Shown: positions 1-6,491 of the stretch, piece after piece
Position numbering within the stretch: position 1 is the first letter of the stretch
Layout of the letters: each line of letters begins with the position of its first letter
Origin: Gammaproteobacteria bacterium
GTDB lineage: Bacteria > Pseudomonadota > Gammaproteobacteria > DAOWEP01
Length of the DNA stretch: 9,348 bases
NCBI GenBank assembly: GCA_030638455.1
Contig: DAOWEP010000117.1
Span: forward strand, 1-9,348
Reading direction: 5' to 3'
Program-made: the position numbers and the translations under genes
The notes under the pieces: generated by a model
The model's input: the letters and a program-made list of their open reading frames with translations, nothing else
Told to the model about the DNA's origin: nothing
Database searches by the model: none

Positions 1-32
1 ATTTATACATAAGATAATGGGGATAGTATACA

Positions 33-61
33 TTGACAATGAAAGGTACAACCGGTAAATT
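33..61 (+). promoter_or_regulatory. Sigma-70-type promoter of the tRNA-Leu gene
   Basis: A perfect -35 box TTGACA lies at 33-38. It is followed after 17 bases by TAAATT at 56-61, which matches four of six bases of the -10 consensus. A GC-rich stretch (GCGCTCCTCCC) follows directly. Such a discriminator is typical of stable-RNA promoters under stringent (ppGpp/DksA) control. Transcription would start near 67-69, giving a leader of about 50 bases before the mature tRNA. Start site and regulation are inferred. Confidence 0.6.
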
Positions 62-120
62 GCGCTCCTCCCAGGCTACCTGTTTACTTCAACCAGATAA
101 TAACAGGCTGCTGTCCTCAT

Positions 121-207
121 GCCGAGGTGGCGGAATTGGTAGACGCGCTAGCTTCAGGTGCTAGTTGGGGTAACTCAGTGGAGGTTCAAGTCCTCTTCTC
201 GGCACCA
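121..207 (+). tRNA. tRNA-Leu, anticodon CAG, CCA encoded
   Basis: The gene folds as a complete class II tRNA. The acceptor stem pairs 121-127 with 197-203, discriminator A is at 204 and CCA at 205-207. The anticodon stem is 148-152/160-164 around the loop TTCAGGT, which places anticodon CAG at 155-157; it reads the leucine codon CUG. A long variable arm (about 165-179), as expected for leucine, precedes the T arm (stem 180-184/192-196, loop TTCAAGT). It is a single gene with its own promoter and converges on the signalling operon to its right. No attachment-site duplication of its 3' end is visible in the window. Confidence 0.97.
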
Positions 208-250
208 TTCACACAAGAAATCTCTTATTAATTTCTTATCTGACATGTGG

Positions 251-283
251 GAAATTCATAAAATATCCAGACATCACTCTGGA
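251..283 (-). terminator. Hairpin terminator after the signalling operon
   Basis: A perfect 6-bp inverted repeat (TCCAGA at 266-271, TCTGGA at 278-283, 6-base loop) lies just past the receiver gene's stop codon. On the minus strand the stem is followed by the T-rich run TATTTTATGAATTT. The plus-strand side is also AT-rich (AATTATTCTTT), so the hairpin could end the convergent tRNA transcript as well. A weaker AT-only inverted repeat at 215-221/231-237 lies right after the tRNA and may contribute. Confidence 0.5.
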
Positions 284-285
284 AA

Positions 286-654
286 TTATTCTTTCTCACT
301 TGCATCGATTATAGACTGGATCTGATCCTCAAAATCTTCTCCAATAGGCTTTGGTATAAAATAATTACAGCCCGCCTCGATAGCAGTATGGGCATCTTCG
401 CTCATCGCCGAAGCAGTAACTGCTGTAATAACCCCTGTATAACCCATTTTCCTCAATTCACGGGTAGCCTCATGACCATCCATCACAGGCATATGCATAT
501 CCATCAACACTAGATCATATCCACCTTTAAGCGCCGCTTCCATACCCAGCTTACCATTTTCCGCTTCATCAACATCGTGTCCTTTTATACGCAGTCGCAG
601 CGCCAACATTTTCCGTATCATTGAATCATCTTCAACCAATAATAATTTAGCCAT
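286..654 (-). CDS. Single-domain CheY-like response regulator
   Basis: This 122-residue protein is a lone receiver (REC) domain with no output domain. All key residues are visible: acidic pair E8/D9, phospho-acceptor D52 in the LVLMDMHMPVMDG block, switch T80 and conserved K102 followed by proline. It should take a phosphoryl group from a kinase and act by protein contact or as a phosphorelay intermediate rather than by binding DNA. Its ATG lies inside the end of the upstream kinase gene (8-base overlap), and an AGGAG Shine-Dalgarno (plus strand 665-669) sits 10 bases before the start. The two are therefore translationally linked, and the adjacent kinase is the obvious partner. Its downstream target is not visible here. 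Confidence 0.93.
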   Translation of the reverse strand: MAKLLLVEDDSMIRKMLALRLRIKGHDVDEAENGKLGMEAALKGGYDLVLMDMHMPVMDGHEATRELRKMGYTGVITAVTASAMSEDAHTAIEAGCNYFIPKPIGEDFEDQIQSIIDASEKE

Positions 655-3028
655 TCTGGTCCATCTCCTGGTTTAGAATAGTAAAGGTAAACACTGCACC
701 CTCACCAGGTTTACTCATAACAGTCACCTCACCACCATGTAGCTCAATAAGCTGTTTAGTGATAGAAAGACCAAGCCCGGTTCCACCTATGTTACGGGTG
801 CTAGAACTATCTATCTGATGGAATTTATCGAAGATGAAGGGCAAATCCTCCTCTGGCATTCCAGACCCAGTATCTATTACTTTAAATTCAGCACCACCAT
901 CCACCTTGCGTACGCTAACAGTGACTGAACCGTGATGGGTAAACTTAATAGCATTCCCAACCAGGTTGATCAATATCTGTTTCAAGCGTACCGGATCGGC
1001 ATACAGAACACCCTCATCAGCCTCACAAATTAGACTGACCCCCTTTGCATTAGTACTCACTCGTAAGTTATTGAGAAAATCCTCAGTAAAAGGTCTTAGA
1101 GGTATCTCTTCACACCTGAGACTCATCTTGCCCGCCTCGATTTTCGATAGATCAAGCACGTCATTGATGAGCGCCAGCAAGTGTTTACCTGCACTATCCA
1201 TATCCTGTGCAATATCAGCAACCATTGCGGGCTCCGGCATGGTTGCTTCATTTTTCAACAGAGGAAGATATCCAATAATTACTGTCAGCGGTGTACGCAG
1301 CTCATGACTCATCATATTGAGAAATTCAGACTTCATCTGGTTATTTTTCTCGGCCAGTTCTTTTGCCTCGACCATTGCACGTTCCGATTGCTTGCGTTCA
1401 GTAATATTACGAACGATACCGATAAAAAAATGCGTATCGTCAATATCCACCTCATTAACTGCCAGATCCATCGGAAAGGTACTGCCATCTTTGCACTGGC
1501 CCTCAACCTCGCGGCCAATACCTATAATCTTCTTCTCATTGGTTTTATGGTAATCATCCAGATAACCATCATGTTCCGACTGATAGGGATCCGGCATCAA
1601 CATCTTGATGTTATTGCCGATGACTTCATCCGGTTGATATCCAAATATTTTTACAGCTGCCGGATTGAATGATGTGACAATGCCCTTGTCATCAATGGTA
1701 ACCAACCCGTCCACGATGTTTTCGACAATACTGCGCTGGTATAACTCACTCGACTCCAGCTCCCGAGTACGCTCAGCCACAATAACCTCGAGACCGCTGT
1801 TCACCTCTTCGAGATCCTTCCGCCCTAATTCAACTTGCCTGATCAAGGCCTCATAACTTCGTGCCAGCACACCGATTTCGTCGCTATGATTTACTGGCAT
1901 GACTGCCGTGGTTTCACGCTGATTAGCATAGTCCTCTATAACTTGTGTGATTTGCTTAATCGGCCTCGACACACGATACGCAAACACTATTGCCAGCAAC
2001 ATTACCGCTACCGCCAACACCAACGATAGACGCAACACATTGCCAAGCACACCTATCTGTTTTTCCTCAATGTTGCTATATAGCTGAGTAATACCTACCG
2101 CAATAAAGCGTTCCGGGCGGTCAGGATCAAGTGCAATCAAGGTAAAGTTCATGACATTCTGGCCATCGGTATCTTCTGGCCTCAAGATAAAGTTCAACTG
2201 CTGATTGTCTGGCAAAAACATTCTCGCCAACTGCGGAATATCCTCCTGAATGCGGTAACGCTTACCCAGATCAAAACCATACGTTTTACTGGCATCCGGA
2301 TGCAACAGGTAGCCGCCATGATCATTGGTAATATAAATTGTGCTGCCCACATCCTGAATATCATTCTGTATATCGAACAACGTATGGCCAATCTCGGCAG
2401 TGATTAACACTATACCAGCCACTTCACCATTTCTATCGTCATAAACCGGCGTGGCACTGCGCAGGACTTCCTGATGTGGCTCACTCACTTTACCATGCTC
2501 ACGATTAAGATTAATGCTTGACAAATAAATCTCTCCAGCGGGGAGCATCAGTGTATCGCGCATATAGGTACGATGCGCCTTGTTCTGAAGTCGTTCATTA
2601 CTGAGCGCAACAATCTTATCCCCCTCGCGGCCAACAACAACTATCTCCTGCCCCTGTTTATCGATAAATCGAAGCTTCAGATAAGATGGTTTACTTTCCA
2701 GAAAGGCTGTAAAAATCAATTCCAGTCGCTGCGCCCATTGCTTATGAGTAGATTTTCCCTGTTTGTCATAATTACCTGTATTCTGGGCGCGCAACAGACC
2801 CTGAACAGGAGGCGCATTGTACAAAAACAAGATGTCTTCACCCTGACCCTTAATATGTTCCTGCAAACGACGGCCTGCATTGTTGATTTCTACTGCAATA
2901 TCCTCCAGCGCAATCTCTACCAGCAATTCCATCGTTTTAGTATAAAATACACCCCCTACCACGCCGACACTCACCAGCACCAATAGCACAGTACTCAGGC
3001 TAAGTTTGTAAACGATAGAGAATCTCAT
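647..3028 (-). CDS. Membrane sensor histidine kinase (Cache-HAMP-PAS-HisKA-HATPase)
   Basis: A 793-residue inner-membrane sensor kinase. A first membrane segment (about 8-30) and a second (about 328-351) enclose a periplasmic domain of about 295 residues. Its strand YLKLRFIDKQGQEIV and overall size fit a double Cache domain. A HAMP linker (about 350-402), a coiled coil and a PAS domain (about 428-545) follow. The HisKA helix carries phospho-acceptor H575 in SHELRTP, and the ATPase domain shows N688/N692 (N box), DTGSGM (719-724) and GGTGLGL (748-754). There is no receiver attached, so the phosphoryl group most likely goes to the small receiver encoded next. The PAS resembles the FixL subtype (SEHDGY, IIGIGREV, KDGSTFPM), but the heme-histidine position is lysine. 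Transcribed 45 bases after the binding-protein gene, in one operon. Its ligand is unknown; the periplasmic binding protein is a candidate partner. Confidence 0.95.
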   Translation of the reverse strand: MRFSIVYKLSLSTVLLVLVSVGVVGGVFYTKTMELLVEIALEDIAVEINNAGRRLQEHIKGQGEDILFLYNAPPVQGLLRAQNTGNYDKQGKSTHKQWAQRLELIFTAFLESKPSYLKLRFIDKQGQEIVVVGREGDKIVALSNERLQNKAHRTYMRDTLMLPAGEIYLSSINLNREHGKVSEPHQEVLRSATPVYDDRNGEVAGIVLITAEIGHTLFDIQNDIQDVGSTIYITNDHGGYLLHPDASKTYGFDLGKRYRIQEDIPQLARMFLPDNQQLNFILRPEDTDGQNVMNFTLIALDPDRPERFIAVGITQLYSNIEEKQIGVLGNVLRLSLVLAVAVMLLAIVFAYRVSRPIKQITQVIEDYANQRETTAVMPVNHSDEIGVLARSYEALIRQVELGRKDLEEVNSGLEVIVAERTRELESSELYQRSIVENIVDGLVTIDDKGIVTSFNPAAVKIFGYQPDEVIGNNIKMLMPDPYQSEHDGYLDDYHKTNEKKIIGIGREVEGQCKDGSTFPMDLAVNEVDIDDTHFFIGIVRNITERKQSERAMVEAKELAEKNNQMKSEFLNMMSHELRTPLTVIIGYLPLLKNEATMPEPAMVADIAQDMDSAGKHLLALINDVLDLSKIEAGKMSLRCEEIPLRPFTEDFLNNLRVSTNAKGVSLICEADEGVLYADPVRLKQILINLVGNAIKFTHHGSVTVSVRKVDGGAEFKVIDTGSGMPEEDLPFIFDKFHQIDSSSTRNIGGTGLGLSITKQLIELHGGEVTVMSKPGEGAVFTFTILNQEMDQNG
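665..669 (-). promoter_or_regulatory. Ribosome binding site of the receiver gene
   Basis: On the minus strand AGGAG occurs within the last codons of the kinase gene, 10 bases before the receiver ATG at 654. It supports that start and the overlap between the two genes. Confidence 0.6.
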
Positions 3029-3073
3029 AAAGAGATCTCTCTCTTAATATCAGAACAATGCAACTGCTGACTA

Positions 3074-3973
3074 TTACTGCGCATAAGGCCCAACTTTCAA
3101 TCGCTGCATCAACTCCCGAACTGAACGGTAATCCCGTGCTGGAACCCAACCTACATATTTTCCTGCCTGAGCTGCTTGACTGTCAGGCTGTATGGCCAGC
3201 AATGTCTGCTGCACTTGTTTTGCCAGTGCCGGTGGCACGGTTTTCATGGCTGCAAATGCCCATTCCGGATAAAGTCCTGTACTCTGAAAGAAAGGGAAAT
3301 CTTTAATATCCTTGTTGTTGATCACTCGAAAATAACGCATATCAATCTTGCCCTCGGCTTCCATGCGCTCCAGCAGATCGGTGCGTACTACACCGGCATC
3401 CGCCTTGCCATCACGTACCGCCCATACCACCTCAGGCTGGGTTCCCCTCTCGGTAAACATCAGACTTTTTAACTCACTTAAGGGGTTAAAGCCCTGTTCA
3501 AGCATTTCCATCCAGGCCACTCGCCAGCCACCAAAAGCGGGTGCAGAAACGGCCATCAGTGTTTTGCCCTTCAGGTCCTTTATCGTCAGAATATCTTCGT
3601 TGCGAACATGGGTGAAAATCACCGAACCAAAACGATCCTGCGCTGTATTAGCACGTTTATTATTCAGGGTCACCAGTACTTTCGCACCATACAGTTCCTC
3701 AATTTCAACAAAGGAAGAGGGATTGGTAAGCACAAAATCGAAATCACCAAGGCCAGCCCTTTGGGTGATTTCATTAAGACTGAGGATAGGCAACAACGTA
3801 AATGTGAATTCAGGAAACTGCTCACCCAAAGCAACCATGGTAGGCTGCCATTGTTTGATAGCAACATCTAATCCGTGATGTGCACGCACAGCAACTTTAT
3901 ACTCTGCAGCGACCAGCTCAAAACAAAACAACAAACTCAACAGTGCTAAAAAAATACTTCGTATCAACTTCAT
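3074..3973 (-). CDS. PhnD-like periplasmic substrate-binding protein
   Basis: A 299-residue secreted protein of the phosphate/phosphite/phosphonate-binding (PhnD-like, periplasmic-binding type 2) family. The ATG at 3973 gives a clear signal peptide: KLIR, then a hydrophobic core, then LVAA with cleavage near residue 23. An upstream in-frame TTG at 4072 would add 33 polar residues before the signal peptide and is rejected. Family features are GDFDFVLTNPSSF (about 76-88), the LKGKTLMAVSAPAFGGW block (about 133-149) and DGKADAGVV (about 188-196). No permease or ATPase gene is adjacent; instead a Cache kinase and receiver follow in the same operon. A role as ligand-loaded co-sensor is therefore more likely than transport (inference). 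The actual ligand cannot be read from the sequence. No good Shine-Dalgarno precedes the ATG. Confidence 0.88.
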   Translation of the reverse strand: MKLIRSIFLALLSLLFCFELVAAEYKVAVRAHHGLDVAIKQWQPTMVALGEQFPEFTFTLLPILSLNEITQRAGLGDFDFVLTNPSSFVEIEELYGAKVLVTLNNKRANTAQDRFGSVIFTHVRNEDILTIKDLKGKTLMAVSAPAFGGWRVAWMEMLEQGFNPLSELKSLMFTERGTQPEVVWAVRDGKADAGVVRTDLLERMEAEGKIDMRYFRVINNKDIKDFPFFQSTGLYPEWAFAAMKTVPPALAKQVQQTLLAIQPDSQAAQAGKYVGWVPARDYRSVRELMQRLKVGPYAQ

Positions 3974-4308
3974 TACAGTAATTTTATTGTGGATAAGTAA
4001 CGGAGATAATGCGGCGTAGACATATAGGCAGCATCTGGTTTTTTTGTTAGTAGAGGGCCGCAGGTGATTCAAAAAATATTGATCTTATAAATCGGACTGT
4101 TTCCCCCGCATAACGCCCCCTTAAGCACCAGTGACTATTCTTGAAACTTGCTGCTAATATAGCAGTTAACGCAGAAAAGAAGAGTTAAGACACAATTGTT
4201 TTCTTTTATAATCGCCTATTGCACGTCTACTACAACTAGCTGATTTAGAAAGAGAAATAAATAGAATAACCTTTTAATCGGAGACTTAATCAATACAGGG
4301 CTATCGGT
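3974..4308. other. Non-coding stretch between the binding-protein gene and rnhA
   Basis: About 335 bases without a supportable gene. It must carry the promoter of the minus-strand signalling operon, but I see no convincing -35/-10 pair on that strand. It holds a perfect small inverted repeat CTGCTA-ATA-TAGCAG (4151-4165) with no T-run. A consensus TATAAT occurs at 4207-4212 on the plus strand, 16 bases after TTAAGA (4185-4190), but it points into the 3' end of rnhA. The rest is AT-rich. In many gammaproteobacteria dnaQ lies next to rnhA; no trace of it is seen here. Confidence 0.5.
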
Positions 4309-4315
4309 TTAGCCC
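4285..4315 (-). terminator. rnhA: Probable terminator overlapping the rnhA stop codon
   Basis: A perfect 6-bp inverted repeat, GGGCTA (4298-4303) and TAGCCC (4310-4315) with a 6-base loop, overlaps the rnhA stop codon at 4309-4311. On the minus strand it is followed by TGTATTGATTAAG, which is only moderately T-rich. It fits the end of the methyltransferase-rnhA unit, but the tract is weak. Confidence 0.4.
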
Positions 4316-4758
4316 GCCAACATTTCATCTATCGCAAGGTTTGCAAGCTCATCTGCACGTTCATTTTCTGGGTGGCCAGTATGACCGCGAACCCAGTGCC
4401 AGCTTACTGTATGCTTCTGAGCGATTTCATCCAGGCGCTTCCACAAATCAACATTCTTGACGGGCTTTTTAGCGGAGGTTTTCCATCCACGTTTTTTCCA
4501 GTTATCTATCCATTCGGTAATTCCTTTGCGAACATACTGTGAGTCTGTCGTTAACTCGACCTCACATGTACGAGTAAGCGACTCCAGCGCAGCGATGGCG
4601 CCCATTAGCTCCATCCTGTTATTGGTGGTTCCGTTTTCTGCCCCATACAGGGTCTTTTCATTGCCATTGTATCTCAGCAATGCACCCCAACCGCCGGGGC
4701 CGGGGTTTCCCCTGCATGCGCCATCAGTGTAAATCTCAACCTTGTTCTTATTACTCAT
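4309..4758 (-). CDS. rnhA: Ribonuclease HI
   Basis: A 149-residue RNase HI that cleaves the RNA strand of RNA-DNA hybrids in the cytoplasm, for example R-loops and replication primers. The full catalytic set is present and spaced as in the E. coli enzyme: D12 in YTDGACRGNPGPGGWG, E50 in NNRMEL, D72 in TTDSQYV, H126 in RGHTGHPENERAD and D136. The basic-protrusion region (about 82-101, WKKRGWKT and KKPVKN) is also intact, and length is normal. Its ATG overlaps the stop codon of the upstream methyltransferase gene by four bases (ATGA), which implies translational coupling. The transcription unit appears to end here. Confidence 0.97.
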   Translation of the reverse strand: MSNKNKVEIYTDGACRGNPGPGGWGALLRYNGNEKTLYGAENGTTNNRMELMGAIAALESLTRTCEVELTTDSQYVRKGITEWIDNWKKRGWKTSAKKPVKNVDLWKRLDEIAQKHTVSWHWVRGHTGHPENERADELANLAIDEMLAG

Positions 4759-5558
4759 ACTTGTTGCTCTTGTTTTTTGCTCATAGTTGAACCTGTAACT
4801 CCATTTCTGGATGCCGTGTCGGCCAGCCCTGATACCAGACTGCGCCGTGGACGCCAGCGCGGTTTGAGGGGCGTCATCGTTGAAACTTTTTTACGCGCAG
4901 TCAGTACATACACGCTGCCAAAAAATGGCCACCAGCGCGCTCCCCAGCTTTCCAGGCATTGCAGCCGCGACATGATCCCCTGATGCTGCACCGGTGGACG
5001 AAAGAAAAACTGTCGTGAAAGCGTAACCTCAAACCCAAGTAATGCAAGCCAGTCACGAATACGCCTGATGGTCAGGACTCTGCAACACCAGGGCACCCTC
5101 TTGCTCCTGAACTTTAACAATCGTAACAGACCCCACAAACTGATTGGATTAAAACCCATGATCACAATATTCCCTTCCGGCACCAGTATGCGTTCTGATT
5201 CCCGCAATACCTGATGGGGGTCATCTGCACATTCCAGTGCATGATTCAGCAACAGGGCATCTACACTATCCGGAGCAATGGGCATGGACTCTGGATACCC
5301 TTTTATCTCTGAATCCTTTGCAACAGAATCATGCTCGCCAGATTCTTCAGTCTCTATCGTCATCACAACCCTGTGCAATATCCGACTAGCAGACATCAGG
5401 CCATGACCACCTATACCAATTTGTAACAAATGATACCCAAACAGATTTGGTAAGATCTGGTCCAGCTCTTTTTGTTCCGCCGATGCCAACAGTTGACCAA
5501 ATGGACGCTGATACCATTTTTTCAACTGTTTACTAAATTGGACGGAAGTTGCATTCAT
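4755..5558 (-). CDS. SAM-dependent methyltransferase, YafS-like
   Basis: A 267-residue class I methyltransferase-like protein. The glycine loop of motif I is degenerate (LLQIGIGGHG, 44-53). The acidic post-motif strand (about 65-72) precedes the motif IV-like VDALLLNHALECADDPHQVLRE (99-120) and the strand region ERILVPEGNIVIMGFNP (122-138), typical of the Methyltransf_11 group. Position between gloB and rnhA matches E. coli yafS, whose substrate is not established to my knowledge. The last 45 residues are basic, then polar, and probably disordered. An AGAGAG stretch precedes the ATG. It is divergent from gloB and coupled to rnhA by a 4-base overlap. Family call is firm; substrate is unknown. 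Confidence 0.85.
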   Translation of the reverse strand: MNATSVQFSKQLKKWYQRPFGQLLASAEQKELDQILPNLFGYHLLQIGIGGHGLMSASRILHRVVMTIETEESGEHDSVAKDSEIKGYPESMPIAPDSVDALLLNHALECADDPHQVLRESERILVPEGNIVIMGFNPISLWGLLRLLKFRSKRVPWCCRVLTIRRIRDWLALLGFEVTLSRQFFFRPPVQHQGIMSRLQCLESWGARWWPFFGSVYVLTARKKVSTMTPLKPRWRPRRSLVSGLADTASRNGVTGSTMSKKQEQQV

Positions 5559-5634
5559 GTTTTCTCTCTCATCTGCGTAAGAATAGCATGGTTAGCCGTT
5601 TGACCAAGTTGACTTTACCTGCGACGATATAACC
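5559..5634. promoter_or_regulatory. Divergent intergenic region, methyltransferase / gloB
   Basis: These 76 bases must serve both the minus-strand methyltransferase-rnhA unit and plus-strand gloB. On the plus strand two -35-like boxes lie in tandem, TTGACC (5600-5605) and TTGACT (5609-5614). The only -10-like box, TATAAC (5628-5633), is spaced 22 or 13 bases from them and abuts the gloB ATG, so neither pair is a good sigma-70 promoter. gloB also lacks a visible Shine-Dalgarno. The assignment as regulatory rests on gene orientation. Confidence 0.3.
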
Positions 5635-6411
5635 ATGCTCGAAGTCATTACAGTACCGGCTTTTTCAGATAATTATATCTGGTTGATACGTAAACCAGAT
5701 CAACCCTATGTCGCCATTGTCGATCCTGGTGATGCCGAGCCGGTTTTGCGTGTGCTACAAAAAGAATCTTTGATACCTGTAGCCATTTTAATCACACATC
5801 ACCATAGTGATCACATCGGCGGAGTTCGTAGGCTGTTATCCGAACATGATAACCTGCCAGTATATGGCCCCTTAAAAGAATCTATCCCAAACATTACTCA
5901 TCCGCTTACAGGAGGTGAACAGATTGCCCTGGACAAGCTTGATGCAAAGTTTACGGTTCTGGATGTACCCGGCCACACGGCAGGTCACCTTGCCTATTAT
6001 GGCCATGGATTGCTTTTTTGTGGTGACACCTTGTTTACGGCAGGTTGTGGGCGGTTATTTGAAGGGACTGCGGAACAAATGACAAACTCATTGGAGAAAA
6101 TCGCAGCATTACCGGATGAAACCCTTGTCTACTGCGCCCATGAATACACCCTGGATAATCTTGTTTTTGCCAAAACCGCAGAGCCCAATAACCATGATCT
6201 GGATATGAGAATCGAAGAAAGCCATCGGCTGCGTAACCAGGACACTCCAACCGTACCTTCTACCTTGTTATTAGAGAAAAAAACCAATCCTTTTTTACGC
6301 TACCATCTGCCAAATGTGACCTCTGCAATAGAGCAATTTGCTGGAAAACAGCTAAACTCAAATAGTGAGCGCTTTGCAGCAATACGATATTGGAAAGATA
6401 CCCTCGATTGA
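5635..6411 (+). CDS. gloB: Hydroxyacylglutathione hydrolase (glyoxalase II)
   Basis: A 258-residue metallo-beta-lactamase-fold enzyme that hydrolyses S-lactoylglutathione to lactate and glutathione, completing cytoplasmic methylglyoxal detoxification. The binuclear metal site is complete: THHHSDH (54-60, the THxHxDH motif), H114 in PGHTAGH, D131 in FCGDTLF and H169 in CAHEYT. The N-terminal PAFSDNYIWLI and C-terminal NPFLR are characteristic of GloB, and length is normal. The start gives the expected N terminus, although no Shine-Dalgarno is evident. It lies 80 bases upstream of mltD on the same strand, as in E. coli. Confidence 0.96.
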   Translation: MLEVITVPAFSDNYIWLIRKPDQPYVAIVDPGDAEPVLRVLQKESLIPVAILITHHHSDHIGGVRRLLSEHDNLPVYGPLKESIPNITHPLTGGEQIALDKLDAKFTVLDVPGHTAGHLAYYGHGLLFCGDTLFTAGCGRLFEGTAEQMTNSLEKIAALPDETLVYCAHEYTLDNLVFAKTAEPNNHDLDMRIEESHRLRNQDTPTVPSTLLLEKKTNPFLRYHLPNVTSAIEQFAGKQLNSNSERFAAIRYWKDTLD

Positions 6412-6461
6412 GCTTACCTCTAAATAATATCATTAAATAACAAGTACTTAACAAATGACCA

Positions 6462-6491
6462 GGAATTTATACCAGGATTCCGGGGTTTTTT
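6462..6491 (+). terminator. Hairpin and T-run directly before mltD
   Basis: GGAAT (6462-6466) can pair with ATTCC (6477-6481) across a 10-base loop. GGGG and six T follow, and the T-run touches the first possible mltD ATG. It could be a weak gloB terminator or an attenuator within the gloB-mltD leader. The stem is short, so this is tentative. The rest of the 80-base gap is AT-rich with no clear promoter. Confidence 0.27.

Noticed and set aside
121..207. tRNA-Leu as an integration site of a genomic island
   Set aside because: No second copy of the tRNA 3' end and no integrase gene is present in the window.
966..2986. Several open frames of 60-160 codons on the plus strand across the kinase gene
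   Set aside because: They are antisense to a long, fully motif-supported kinase gene, show no family features and have no ribosome binding sites.
4009..4050. 13-codon open frame with a GGAG upstream in the non-coding gap
   Set aside because: The spacing is only three bases, it is antisense to the leader of the binding-protein gene, and its composition suggests no leader-peptide role.
3974..4072. Longer form of the PhnD-like protein starting at TTG 4072
   Set aside because: The extra 33 residues are polar and cysteine-containing and precede an otherwise perfect signal peptide that begins at the ATG at 3973.
4185..4212. Plus-strand promoter-like TTAAGA and TATAAT in the non-coding gap
   Set aside because: It points into the 3' end of rnhA in antisense with no gene or clear terminator for an RNA. 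AT-rich DNA gives such matches by chance.
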